Source of the DNA: Trileptium ribeirensis
Lineage: Eukaryota > Nematoda > Enoplea > Enoplida > Thoracostomopsidae
Reading direction: 5' to 3'
NCBI GenBank assembly: GCA_030248225.1
Contig: JASANE010001721.1
Location: forward strand, 1-64,000
DNA length: 64,000 nt
Shown here: positions 36,940 to 48,304 of the stretch, piece by piece
Position numbering within the stretch: the first letter of the stretch is position 1
Layout of the letters: each line of letters begins with the position of its first letter
The notes under the pieces: model-generated
The model's input: only the letters and a program-made list of their open reading frames with translations
What the model was told of the DNA's origin: nothing
Databases searched by the model: none
Position numbers and translations under genes: made by a program

Positions 36940-37123
36940 CTTAGCTTTAATCTTATTCGCCGCCATCTTATAATCTTCCACGACGTAGTCCTTCGTGACC
37001 ATGTTCAAAAGCTTCAATATGTTGCTGATATTGTCGCAAACAAATTTTTGCAAACACGTTTGTTCGTCGATTTTCCAACTTTCAAGTTTTGGCGGTGTAA
37101 ACGGTGAATTGTTGCTCGGATAG
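36940..37123 (-). CDS. TBCCD1: TBCC domain-containing protein 1, exon 2 of 3
   Basis: A 184-nt internal exon bounded by TTTTTTTCAG (acceptor) and AAG|GTAATA (donor). It completes codon 146 with one base and ends in phase 0. It therefore joins exactly with exon 1 (ending in phase 2 at 41895) and exon 3 (starting in phase 0 at 32944). The encoded piece (PPKLESWKIDEQ, then CLQKFVCDNISNILKLL and a KMAANKIKAK end) corresponds to the helical segment that precedes the VSILDYFIEG helix in TBCCD1 proteins. No single reading frame with a start codon covers the whole exon; it was found from its splice sites and phase. Confidence 0.88.
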
Positions 37124-39544
37124 CTGAAAAAAATTAATATATAACGGATTCGATGAACTAGACTGATTTGTATAAAAATTTTATATCATATGTGAATCTA
37201 ATTATAGTTACGAACAGAAATAAAAGCAAATCTCCGGCGAACTTAATCGCAAATGAAGAGCCTTTATTTTTGTCCGCAACTGTTGGTAACGCATAATATT
37301 GTCGGTTTTTTAAACAAAATACATGCCGCAGTGGTATCAAGCTTCCGGTGAAAAGAGGTATGTCGAAAGTTGTGTTTGTGTATAAAAAAGGCGCGTACCT
37401 ATATGTAAGCTCTTAACTTTTTTTAAAATATTTGCCCGTCTTCGTAATGCAAAAAGCGGAGGTTGGTCGTTATATCCAACGTAATACAGCCATTGTTATT
37501 ATATATTATACAGAACGCGCCAGCAATAACTATCGCGTACCGTGTGAACGAGCAGGGTTGTAACAAGTTACGAGCAGCGGGTGAACAGCGATAATTCCTG
37601 GCGCTTAATGTAAATATTTTTGATATGGAAGTAATATAGCAAACCGTGGAAATTACCCCAGCCGACATGGCATAGAGCAGACTACAATACATCTTATGTA
37701 CCAAATGATCGCTATTTTTTATCTATTTACACGATGTGTACACAGCTTGGCTCCTCTGAAATAATGCAGAATGATAACTAAGCATCGAAAACATTGTGTT
37801 ACTCAAAGATAAAATCGAACTAAAAATCAAACCCGTGGCTAAACTAAAAAGACCCACATCCATATTTTGCGTTTATATACAAGTTGTTAGTACCATGATA
37901 GCATATATACACTCCATGCCAGAAATGACTCTCGGGTTTTGAACGAACTGACATCGAGCGAACATCTACAACTTTTGGAACAAATTTTTAACGTTTTGAA
38001 AAACATATTTGTTATATTAACAGATTTTGATCAGACGTTCCATCACTAACACGCAAACAGTGTCCAGCACTGCTCGAACTGATGTCGGACACATTTGAAC
38101 AATTTTCGAACTAACATCAGTCATTTCCGAGGGTGGACTGTAGTTCGCTTTTTTCACTTCTGAAAACGTGATACACGGCGCAAAATTCTTCCACTCAGCT
38201 ATGATAAGCAGTAATATCAGTACGTGCTAAACATTCATAAAACTAGTAACTCTATCGAGATTGCGAAACACCTATGCCTTTTGCATGCACAGCCAATCAG
38301 CTCTCGATAGCATAAGTCGATCTCTCCAAAAAGAGGAGAGGGCCCACAGGATTTTCGAGCTATCCACCAGGATTTTGACGGCTCCACCAGCACACCTCAG
38401 GTTTTAGAGGTGACACAAAAATGATCGACCTAACAAAAAAGGGTTAAAACCCAATTGTACTCAGCTTTAATCCTTCGTACGTTTGATTATGAGTAACATG
38501 GATGTGGATAACGAACAAACTCCTGAACTCCAACACTCCAAACGAATAACGAATTGTTATACCAAAGAATTCATCTGATTTTGAAGGTTTTACTCCTGCG
38601 CGCAACAAGCGTAGTCGTTGCAATAGTGAGCCTATGTTTCATAGATATTTTTATAGATAGCATTTACTTTATCGATATAATATATAACAAAACTCAATAC
38701 TACACCTTTGATTTTCAACTATTTATATATATGAAAATCTTAAGTGAAATGAAAATGAAGTGCGGCCTTCTTCAGTACTTAACAAATAATATGCAACAAA
38801 AACCATAATATACATCATGTAAATACATGGAAACACACGACAAAATGTGATTACAAAACCTCCAGTGGACCTGGGGTACAGTTTCCCTCAGGTAACCTGG
38901 ATGTAAATTTATCCGGATATTTTCAGCTCCGCTTAGATTGGATCTGGAGGCCCCGCAGCACAATTCCCCTCCCAGGTAAAATTTTCGCAGTGCGGAGAGA
39001 CCAGCTATATTGGGTTGATATGTACGCATGGCCAGCATACAACCAATCCTCTGAAGGTGTTTTGTATCATGTCATAACACGCAACATTGATTTGTTATTT
39101 TTAAAACTGTTTTGTTGCAGCTGGAACGAACATTGGGGCCGCGTGTTGCGTATTACTGAATTCTTCGTGTAGTGAGTGTAACGAACGTAGCGAAGATTCT
39201 CAGTAGTGGCCAGAGTGATAAATTTCGACGGTGTCCGTTTCTGGTTTTTGGAATGTTCAAGTTGGCTCGGCAGATTGAATGGTGCGATAACACAGTCGAA
39301 CGCTTAAAATCACTATTTGTGCCCTTTACTTAGACGCGAAGACGGATTCCAACTCTTTTAGGTCTTAAACGAGGTCAAAGGGGTTCGGATCGAGTCAAAA
39401 ACAGGTTCGGCAAAACATACTCTTGGCTGTATGTCAAACAATGTACATATTTCAGCCAAACCAGGTTATCCAAACGTATTATTCAAAAGCCCATGAAATC
39501 CGAAATACGCGGAAACAGCCATATCTCCGTAGCCAATATATATT
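37124..39544. other. TBCCD1 intron 1, distal part
   Basis: No exon with flanking splice sites or family match was found. A short dispersed-repeat piece lies at 38271-38320 (match to 28690). Confidence 0.4.
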
Positions 39545-39893
39545 CACGGGCGTAGCCAGGGGGGTTGTGGGGGTCGCGACCCCCTCGTTTTGGTTCAACC
39601 CCAAACAAAACTTTTTTTGAATGATTCCGGTTGAAAATCATGTCGGAAATTGTCCTAAAACTAGCCTCTCTCGCACTATAAAACAATTATTTTCAACCGT
39701 ATTTTTGGCCAAACGTCATATTTTTGTACTAAAATTAGCTATTTTGGCAACAGGTTGCATATTTTCGTTTATGGCATACTTAATTCTGGATCCCGCTTTC
39801 ACATTTCTGAGCGCGACCCACCCCCGGACCCCCTTTTTAGGTACCCACTGTGGGCAACCCCCCTCCCTTTCAAAATTCCTGGCTACGCTCTTG
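39545..39893. mobile_element. hAT-like MITE in TBCCD1 intron 1
   Basis: The ends are inverted: left CACGGGCGTAGCCAGG, right (reverse complement) CAAGAGCGTAGCCAGG. Flanks TATATATT (39537-39544) and TGTATATT (39894-39901) agree at 7 of 8 positions, as expected for an aged hAT 8-bp duplication. 349 bp with GGGGG/CCCCC-rich ends and no transposase. The plus-strand reading frame crossing 39621-40052 is a product of this element. Confidence 0.75.
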
Positions 39894-40159
39894 TGTATAT
39901 TTATGGGTGATTGCACAGCGACCGAAGCGGGCAAGAATATATTTATACGCGCACCGATGAATTTTACCGTGTCCATCCGTCCGGCGAGTTTTTTCCCAAA
40001 TATCTTAAGAACGAATGAAGATATTAGCAGGAGGTGTCAGATCCGCAGATAAGGACACATGGGCACAAAATGGGGGCCCCTTTATATATAATATTTTTAA
40101 AATAATCGTTAGTTAGGATTATGCGGTAGCTATAAAAGTAGTCCAGATCGCTCAAAGCT

Positions 40160-41110
40160 ATGGAGTGATTATCTGAACGTATCTATGACCAATGTTGAAA
40201 TTTTAGATTGATACTTTGTTCTCTGGGACCTGCCTCACGCAAAAACCTTCATGATTTCGTTATTTTAGATGTAATATCATATTTTGGCGTATCTGTTATT
40301 ACAAAGGGATTCGAGGTTGCTGAAAACAATGGATTGGTTCATTTTAACGTATATATCTGTGACCGATTCGCCCTTTTTGGAATGGTACTGTATCCCCAGG
40401 AACTTTCTTCACCTCGTGATTTTCAATGTAATGATATATTTTATTGCATGTGCTATTACAAAGGATTTAGAAGATGCTGAAAACGATGAAGCGATTTATT
40501 TGAGTGTACCTGTGAACGATGTACTTTATTCGGAATGCCTGTTTGTCACGGGACCTCGACCCGTGAGCTATGCATGATGTCGTAATTTTTAACGTAATCT
40601 TATAATTTGTGGTATTTGTGGATCAAGAGGTTTTCGAGGATGCTGAAAACGATGGGTGATTTATTTGAGTGTATCTGTGACAGATGTACGCATTTTTAGA
40701 ACAATAGTGTATCCCATGACTCCCATTGAGCCATACATGATTCCGTGGCTTACAACCTAATGCTAAACTTTGCCAGATTTGTGGTTGTAAATGTTTCCGA
40801 GTATGTTCAAAAAGATGAAGCGTTCTGACTGTACCTGTGCTCAATATTGCTAGGGTAATGATTATCTTGGCAGGACTGGGTCAAAATGGGTTTTTGACTG
40901 GATCCATGAGATTCAATATACCCGAAATCGGCAATATCTCGGCAATGGATCTATGAGTGCTACTGGTGTGATTTTGTAGAGCGCTTCATACTCAATGTAG
41001 CTGCATATGATGTGCTGGTGCTACGATTATTAACGCTGCAGGACTGAGCCAGAATAAGTTTTTGAGTGGGTCCCTGATGCTCAAAACACACTAAAACAGA
41101 AATATCTCTG
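40160..41110 (+). repeat. Diverged tandem repeat, about 160-168-bp period
   Basis: GATGCTGAAAACGATG-like landmarks occur at about 40318, 40474, 40640 and 40803. A further pair, CAGGACTGGGTCAAAATGGG at 40871 and CAGGACTGAGCCAGAATAAG at 41039, keeps the same 168-bp spacing. The copies are strongly diverged. The reading frames across it are repeat-derived. Confidence 0.6.
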
Positions 41111-41894
41111 AAGCCGCTAGAGCTATATGATAGTTCTTAGTCTCATTTTCCACACTAATTCATCCTATACGAATATGCTCCCAAGCAAAAAGCGGGTATA
41201 GATTCTCAACTTATTCAAGCAACATACTTGAAACAGTTGTAGGTTGATGCTTTATATCGCTAGCTGTTTATGTCTCTCTAAATTGCATATTCGACACATA
41301 GAATTCACCATCAAGGCGATACAACAAGCTATTAGTCTAAAACAAAATATATACTTTATTACTGTAAAATCTGACCTTTTAACAACAGTGCAGGTGCATT
41401 TGAGTACGCATTCATCCGTCACATTTGCTCCAAAAATAGTAAGGACAGATGCGTGAAAAATCCACCAAAAGCAGGTAGAGAACTGACAAGCAGCGAAGGC
41501 GATTTCTTTTCTCACAGTTAGCTATGACATTAGAACCTCATTTCTCCTGCAAATGAAGCAAACTTAGAAATAGAAATCCAATTCTGTGCGACAAAGTTCT
41601 AGAGGAAGGTTGACGACCCACTTGTTTGGCTGTGAACCTTGTCGGCGATCTCTCCTAAAGGATTCTTTTACTTAGTGGAGTTAGTTGTTTATGGACGAAG
41701 ATGCAGATTAGGTGAATAGTGTAGAGTTTAGGGTTGGTACATACCAAACCGCTTGTAAAACACCTGTGAGACAACAAACATGATTTCTACAACTACAAAG
41801 TTTAATCACAATCTATCCTAGTCAGGAGCATATTACTCAGTTCTGAATATTTATTTAATTTAAAAACATATATTCACGATATTTAAGATCTTAC
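41111..41894. other. TBCCD1 intron 1, proximal part
   Basis: No further feature recognised. Confidence 0.4.
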
Positions 41895-42331
41895 CTTTCG
41901 ACAGCGGGCAGTAACGGCCGCGGTCGAAACGCGTGCTGTAAATACAAAACGATTGCAAACGGAACACATGGCACATCAATTTTATCATCGATTTCTTGTG
42001 TTGAATTGAGCGCTGACGCCAACCCCGTCAAATCACCGCCGCTGTAACGTGCTGAACTATAACCATTCTCGTAATTTTGATAAAACAAGTGAAACAATTT
42101 GAAAATATGAAATGGTTTCGAACGCTCAACCTTAATTTTGTAGCCAGCAATGTGTAACCATTGTTCGATCGTAATACGCGGAAACGTGGACGAATATTTT
42201 TGGCGCGAATATGCAATAATGCGTGCGATATATTCAAACGGCAAAAGGTGTGCAATTGCAAACGGAATATTGGCTATACATGCGATATCGTCACGGATCC
42301 AAATGCTGGCCGTACCTGACGGCGAATCCAT
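41895..42331 (-). CDS. TBCCD1: TBCC domain-containing protein 1, exon 1 of 3
   Basis: First coding exon, residues 1-145 plus two bases. The ATG at 42331 sits in a good context (TAAAAATGG) and the exon ends at a strong donor (GAAAG|GTAAGA) in phase 2. The N-terminal pattern fits TBCCD1: an IARIIAYSRQKYSSTFPRIT helix followed by EQWLHIAGYKI, then KLFHLFYQNYEN and VPFAIVLYLQHAF. This part lies well before the TBCC domain and is the helical N-terminal region of the family. The exon has higher third-position GC than the intron DNA around it. The 5' UTR and promoter cannot be delimited by eye. Confidence 0.9.
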
Positions 42332-43110
42332 TTTTACAATAAATTTATTGCGTATAACTAATTAATTTGTACTAATATATATAATAACCGGGCAACAGCC
42401 CTAAAACGAAATGCATATATATGTAATATGATAGTTTAAAGATATTCCGGCGAAGTCCAACAAACAGGGGTCGAAAATTCAGTATGAACACCGAGAAAGC
42501 GGTAGAAGATGCAAATAGGGATCGCATGATGTAAACAGACTTTTATTTCATTAGGTTTTACATCGCTGAAAACAACTCAAAATCAATGAGTGGCAATACG
42601 CCGCCATCACTCTGATTTATTTTGATCTCGAAATTAACTGTTTTTTGTGGAACTTACATTGTCAGCACTGCATTTTTCGTTGTCGGCCAAACATGTTCTG
42701 GTTGAATTTAATTAGTGAGATCGCGTTTCATAAGGAGAGGCGTCGCGGTATGGCAAATAGTGGATCGTACTCTATTGCATCATTCCGGGAATCGGGTTAA
42801 AAGACATAACAGGAATTAGGAAGAAAGCTTACAGTAAATACACACTAACTGTATTCCATTTCAAATACCCATCTTAATTACGATTTGATTTTATATCACA
42901 TATATACCATTTATGTATCAAAAATGATATACTAGATACACAGATATACGTACAATGTTCAGTCAATGGAATCTGGGCAAGAAAATATCGCTGACATGAC
43001 AACAACGTTTGCATCTATGCAGTAAATTCATCAAGACAGGCTATACATGCTAGCAGGATATATTAGGCTCTGATGGTTCGATGTTAGCTAGAAGAATATT
43101 CAATTTTTTT
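42332..43110. other. Upstream flank of TBCCD1
   Basis: Presumed to contain the promoter of the minus-strand TBCCD1 gene, but no specific element could be identified. Confidence 0.35.
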
Positions 43111-43539
43111 TGAGCGGAGCGAGGCGAAGCCGAGGAAGCGTTTTTATTTTCTGTCTGTGACCAAAAAAGTCGATGTACGTCCGTTCGTTCGGTCCGATGG
43201 ATCTCAAGAACCACTGAACCGATTTTTAAAAAACTTTTTTGTTTGAAAGCCTATCATGTCAGAGTGTGCACCTGATATTTGGGATTAAAAAATCTTGAGT
43301 GGTTAATTAGTAATTAGCTAAATTAGTTAAGCTTATGCAGCAAAATAGAGAATTTTTGCAATATTTGTGTTATTTATTGAAATAGAATCGTTTCGATCGA
43401 ACCATTATAGGTTTTCTGGGTCGAAGAATTCAGATATAATATTTTTACCAATGATAAAGCCCTATGCCCTATACAATGTAGTTATTTGAAGAACATAAAA
43501 TTGACTACATTCGTAAGGCCACAGCCCAAGCTCCGCTCA
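43111..43539. mobile_element. Candidate non-autonomous element with GAGCGGAGC ends
   Basis: TGAGCGGAGC at 43111-43120 is exactly inverted at 43530-43539. Between them is a GTCCGATGGATCTCAAGAAC / CACTGAACCGATTTTT phrase typical of dispersed non-coding elements in invertebrates. No target duplication is evident. Confidence 0.45.
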
Positions 43540-44390
43540 CAAATGTAGTTCCACTACCGACTAGTCGAAATACGTTATAAAATGTTACTGCGTTTTTAAA
43601 TTTGTTCGCGAGTTGTACGCAGACATGCAGAAATTATATTAGATTTTAGTTCCACTGGAACACAGACAGAAATCGCATTCTATCAAACCACAATCTTATC
43701 AAGACATTTTCTTCGAAAGTTAAACACTGATTATCTCACATGAATTTGTGAAACGGAGCAAGTGTAGTTTTATCTATAGTTATCATGCGCAATGATGCTG
43801 TCTGGGCTCCCAAATTGGGGGGTGCAAGCAGTGCTTAAAGTACCGCGGTAATTCCATTTTCCATGGCGTCCGACAAAATAACAGCAAGGGTCGATGCTCG
43901 ATGTTGGTCGGCTATGACTTCTCCTACATTCTTGACACATTGGGTGCTTGCTCAACTCTGCCTCAAATTCCTTCTCCATGACTTGCTGGAGCGTGTGGCC
44001 ATTCACGCATTGGGGCCCCCTGGCATTTTTGGGTTCCCCTGGTTCAGAACAGGTGCCCTCCGGTTCACCGCCTCTTGAAAAATTTTTTGTTTCCAATGAG
44101 CCCAAAGTACAAAAAATTTGATCAAAATTTCTACTAAAATTCTGTTCTGAAGCCAAAAATTTAGCAAATTTTGCTTCAAAATCGCTTTTCCCTCCATCCA
44201 AGCGTTTTGGCAGTGTTTCTGAAACGATTTTTAACCGTTTTCTCATGGCAAAGCGCCCCCTGGCAAAATCGGCCCCCTTTCGGTTCGGAACCGGGGGGGG
44301 GGGGGCTGGCAAAATTTTCAGCGTATGGACAGCCCATTGCTGTTGCAGGATTTGTGTTACAAGTCTAAATCCTCCTCCATCTAACTGATG
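43540..44390. other. Unassigned; G-run at 44288-44300
   Basis: Contains G/C homopolymer stretches. A 180-codon minus-strand frame (43770-44312) is low-complexity and not supported as a gene. Confidence 0.4.
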
Positions 44391-44580
44391 AATGAGATAT
44401 CACGCAAATCGATCGCGGCAACCGCTTGCCAGGGACCTTCAAGCTTTAATAATTTTTGAGCACCGCTGCATGCGCAGGTGTCTGAACATTCGCTATTCTG
44501 ACTCTGTCTCAAATGCCGAAGTTCGTCGGCGCTTAATGGAAACGAAAACCTTTAACATTGTCATTGCGTCAAATTGAATG
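44391..44580 (+). pseudogene. RTE-like non-LTR ORF2 C-terminal fragment
   Basis: The frame encodes IIFEHRCMRRCLNIRYSDSV followed by SNAEVRRRL, the conserved C-terminal motif (F-x-H-R-C-[LM]-R..SN-x-E-V-R-x-R) of RTE-type endonuclease/reverse transcriptases. Only about 50 residues remain. Confidence 0.7.
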
Positions 44581-44639
44581 TTCTTGTAACGCATGGAGCA
44601 TAGACTATTTCGTTCTGTCCCCAATAGCCTACCTTTGCT

Positions 44640-44705
44640 GGACATACGTTTGTTACATGTTATTGCGTAGGAAACCTGAAATTATTGGTTTATATGGCTC
44701 CAAAA
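44640..44705 (+). repeat. Shared 65-bp block (copy 1 of 3)
   Basis: ACATACGTTTGTTACATGTT, then GTAGGAAACCTGAAATTATT and GGTTTATATGGCTCCAA. It recurs at 53198-53262 (+) and at about 60113-60175 (-). Confidence 0.75.
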
Positions 44706-44839
44706 GAACATAAATTGCATTCAGGGTTAAAATATAACTGATATGTTTATTGCCTCCAATCTCTTTTTACATCAATAATGACATCACCATCTTTTGTTTA
44801 AAATCATAATCGTCTTCGCTCGGACGGCCAAACACCAAA

Positions 44840-45655
44840 TTTCCTATGCTATGAGCCGTCTTGCACAACGAAAACAATTAACATTGACATGGGCGACCAG
44901 TTGATCGAGTGCCGTTTTTGTTCACGAAGCTTTCATCGAAAATGTGCCGGTGTTTCGACTGCTATTGCCAATGAATTAATGAAGAAAAATGATCAGGTAA
45001 CGTGGAATTGTTCCCATTGTGCTCCGAAAGTAGCAGGACTTTTAAAAGCCATCAGTGAAACTAACGAATAACTTGATGATCTCCGTAAACGCGTTACAGC
45101 ACTCGAAACCAAACCAAACATTACTCCTTCTTCCGCTGCTGCTGGAATTACGGGAGTTGAATTGTTTAATGAATTACAGGAGATAGAGTTTCGCAAAACT
45201 AACATTGTTATTTTTAACCTGCCTGAGTCATCAAATAACATTACAAGTGAACGTTTGGCATCCGACAAACTTTCTGAATCCAATATCCTCAGTGTAATTA
45301 AGTTAGATTCGCTTGACCCCAATATCAAACCTACAGTCAGGCTCGGCACTTATGACGCCTCGAAGCACAGGCCAATCAAAATGATTTTTGCATCTGAAAG
45401 CGATAAGGGTAACGTACTTCTCAACGCTGAATACCTTAAAGGGTCAAACTACGAAAAAACTTCCGTCAAACCTGATCAGATCAGATTCTGACCAAAAATC
45501 AACTCGCAGCTGATCGGCTCCTCTTCAAGAAAGTGAAAGATCGTAAAGATAAGGGCGAAGATGTTAAAATCAGTCGAGGACGCGTTGTTCGCAAAAATAA
45601 TCCAAGTAATCCCGCACCAAAAAACTCACTGCATCGGGATCAGGTGATCCCTTAA
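44840..45655 (+). pseudogene. Retrotransposon ORF1, PHD finger plus RNA-binding region
   Basis: The first part has a PHD-like zinc finger: DQLIECRFCSRSFHRKCAGV with a WNCSHC end, about 44889-45040. After a stop at 45069, a second open piece (45162-45491) reads EFRKTNIVIFNLPESS and a VRLG..RPIKMIF block. A further frame change leads to LLFKKVKDRKDKGEDVKISRG and a stop at 45655. This order (zinc finger, RRM-like domain, basic C-terminus) is typical of CR1/jockey-type ORF1 proteins, which bind element RNA. At least two frame breaks make it a pseudogene. Confidence 0.8.
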
Positions 45656-45818
45656 TACAGCCTCAAAATCTAGTTTAAATATTTGTGTTAATAATGTTGT
45701 TAATAATCTAACTGTTTTAGCTAATCAGTCTGGATCTGGTAATGTTTTACGTAATTGTGTTTTACAAAATACTAATGTAACTAACTGCGCAAACTCTACG
45801 TATTTATCTAGCAAAGGT

Positions 45819-46763
45819 TTGAATAATATTGCTGGTGTTGTTAATGATAGCTTTAACCATAGTCGTAATCACTTATCTACAAATTCATCGAAGCGTGGAC
45901 AACGTTCTTGTTTTGATAAGGAACCCTTAAAATGTGCTTTGCTTAATGCTAGAAGCGTTATAAACAAACTTGATTTACTAAATGTTTTTGCAAATACTCG
46001 TCATTTTGATATTATTGCAGTTTGTGAATCATGGGGACGGGTTGACATCCTAAATTCCACCCTATCTCTACGAGGCTATACCACCTTCCGCGCTGATCGG
46101 AAATCTGGTCATGGAGGTGGGGTTCTCCTCCACGTAGCTAGTCCACTCAACCCAATTGAAGAATCCAGTATTTTCTACGGCTACGACGATGCGATTGCCG
46201 CTCGAATACCACTTCGTGGCAACGACCAGCTTGTTTTCGTTTGTATACAACGTTCCCCAAACAATTCTGTTGAACTGAATAACAAAGTGTATAAGATGAA
46301 AACAAATCTTGCTCATTATAATGCCACTCACGTTATATTGGTCGGGGACTTCAAATACATGGACATTAACTGGTTAAATAACACCTGGCCTCCAGCTTGT
46401 GACTCTTTTATGGAGGCTATCGCCAATGCTAACCTAGTACAACATGTCACCTCGTCTACTCGCCATGATGCTGTTTTGGATCTAGCATTTTTGAACGAAG
46501 AAAACATGATTAACAATATTAACATTGAACCTGGAATCGGTTCAAGTGATCATTTTACTGTTTGCTTTGACGTCGTCTTTGTATAATTTTCTATGTCCGC
46601 CGACCTCTAAGGTCACTTACAACTTCAGGAAAACGAACTGGAAAAAACTTCGTAAGTCCTAGCACGCAAACTCGGCGCCTGCCTCAGTTCGGTCAACGTA
46701 CAGTCTATGTGGTCTCATTTCTGTGCAAGTGTCTATGATGCCATAGCCCTATCGACCCCACTT
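45819..46763 (+). pseudogene. Retrotransposon ORF2, endonuclease domain
   Basis: Endonuclease/exonuclease/phosphatase domain. Visible motifs are LLNARSVINKL, DIIAVCESW (metal-binding Glu), GGGVLLHV, VILVGDFKYMDINW and SSDHFTV (catalytic Asp-His). In intact elements this nicks the target DNA. The frame breaks at 46586. In a shifted frame TYNFRKTNWKKL follows, then a linker up to VYDAIALSTPL at 46763, where the DNA transposon begins. ORF2 continues at 52613. Confidence 0.88.
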
Positions 46764-46781
46764 CAGCCGTGCTATAGAAAA

Positions 46782-47185
46782 AAGGTGTAACTCCAAAACT
46801 AATGTTTTCGAGAAAAACACATTCGAACTTTTTCACATCAAATATTATATATAATTATTATTTCGTTGCAAAAATTTGCATAGTAACTCGGTACAGTATT
46901 TTCTATGACGGTTCTAAATCTCGCCACATTCTGCCTAGCCCAACCTGCTGTATTCGGATGATTTCGGCAACCGGTCGGAGTTACAACAAATAGCAACTTT
47001 TGTTAGCATCTCATTTGCAACGCAAAAAAGCTGTAACTCCATCAAATTTACATGTAAATGTTCCTCGATATTATGTTTACAAAATAAAAAAAGCTGTATC
47101 TCCAAGTAAAAATAGAGATACATCTTTTTCCAAAGTACGGTCCAGCGAATTTAATTTACGCATTTGAATTAAGCAGTGTATCTCC
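46782..47185. repeat. Left subterminal repeats of the DNA transposon
   Basis: GGTGTAACTCC (terminal, 46783), AGCTGTAACTCC (47029), AGCTGTATCTCC (47092), GAGATACATC (47114) and GTGTATCTCC (47176) share a core of G-T-A-[AT]-C-T-C-C in either orientation. They are likely binding sites for the transposase. Confidence 0.75.
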
Positions 47186-47345
47186 ATAGCGTTTGAGTCT
47201 GTATGTGCGCCACGACAGTCAACTCTATTTTGCACCGTAAACATATACCAGATACTGTGGGTGCCAAAAGGCCTAACATAATGGCATATGCAGTAAAATG
47301 TTATATTTGTACCTTTATAACTCTGAATTCGCGTTCCACACCTAG

Positions 47346-47759
47346 TCATATATCTATGTCTTCGGCGCAGTCTTCGTCGCTTTCGGTTGCGATTCCTGCT
47401 TCCGGCCTTACTGGCAAATTGTTCCAGAACAACTTTGCTGAATCTCGCACAAACGGTAAAAGGTTCTTCTGTATGCCCAGCTTACAGGATTCCGTTACTC
47501 CGCGGGGCGATTTCAGTGGAGCTGGAAGAGAGGTTGCCAGAAATGGTTTCATGAAGTCTAACTCCGCAAATTCTTTGTCCGTTAGGGCCAGCTTGTAGTG
47601 AAGACTCGTTGAGTTGCGGCGAAATTCTGCGACCTGCAAGTCATTTAATCTTGGCCGTGGCAAGCGTAGCTTCTTTTTGCTCGAATCGTTCGTCCACTGG
47701 CGGCAGTCGATGTGCTTAAATTGAACCACAGGGTTGTTATACATTGTTGCTAGCACAGA
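47346..47759 (-). CDS. PWWP-DUF7869 protein, exon 3 of 3
   Basis: Terminal exon, residues 874-1010. The acceptor ATGTAG at 47760 gives phase 0 (TCT GTG CTA), matching the phase-0 donor of exon 2; an in-frame TAG just upstream shows the frame is not simply open through the intron. The encoded tail (VVQFKHIDCRQW, LPRPRLNDLQVAEFRRNSTS, ALTDKEFAELDF) has the form of the C-terminal part that follows the conserved core in DUF7869-type proteins, and it ends in an acidic DEDCAEDIDI. The acceptor's pyrimidine tract is weak, so the exact start is less certain than the frame. Confidence 0.75.
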   Translation of the reverse strand, partial: SVLATMYNNPVVQFKHIDCRQWTNDSSKKKLRLPRPRLNDLQVAEFRRNSTSLHYKLALTDKEFAELDFMKPFLATSLPAPLKSPRGVTESCKLGIQKNLLPFVRDSAKLFWNNLPVRPEAGIATESDEDCAEDIDI

Positions 47760-48304
47760 CTACATGACATGGTTTGTCGCCATATTGCAACATGTATATA
47801 TAGCTTTATAAACTTAAATAATACAGCACAACACAGTCAATTCATTAGTTTTTTTATATGCCATATATACCGTTATAAATGAAATAAGCGTCGCATACGT
47901 GATAAACTTAACAAATAGTACAAGAAACTCAGTTCATAAGTTTGTTCTTTAACATGCCACACACCTTCATAAATAAAATACGGGTCGCATAACCGACTCA
48001 GTGCCATATTTTGTCATTTTGCAGGTTATATACCAGGATAAACTAAACAAACATATCGCATAAAAATATAATCAACTATTAGTTGCACCGTTTCAACCAA
48101 GAACACAGGCGAAAATGTCGATTTAAACTAACGTTTAATAGCGTTCACGATCAATTACTAAGACCGTCGTTATAAATGGATTGTTTTAGAGAGAAATTGA
48201 TCTTTCCCTGTAGCTACGGTTACTTTTTAAATTTTCTTTTTTTAAACAAAAATCAAAGCAATGTGTCCGAAAACACCACACAACGTTAATAACAGTCAAT
48301 TTAC

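Larger units (their letters stand above)
44830..46763 (+). mobile_element. CR1/jockey-like non-LTR retrotransposon, 5' segment
   Basis: ORF1 plus the endonuclease part of ORF2. The element is cut at 46763 by the DNA transposon 46764-52608 and resumes at 52613. The exact 5' end is uncertain, because coding similarity begins near 44840 and the upstream DNA is a different repeat. Reassembled without its two insertions, the element is about 4.1 kb. Confidence 0.88.

Noticed and set aside
39621..40052. 143-codon plus-strand frame
   Set aside because: It crosses the right end and flank of the hAT-like MITE 39545-39893; the frame comes from repeat DNA.
43770..44312. 180-codon minus-strand frame beginning with a Pro-rich stretch
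   Set aside because: The start falls in a G/C homopolymer run, composition is low-complexity and no family motif or splice context is visible.
47203..47598. 131-codon plus-strand frame opposite exon 3 of the DUF7869 gene
   Set aside because: Antisense shadow of a better supported exon.
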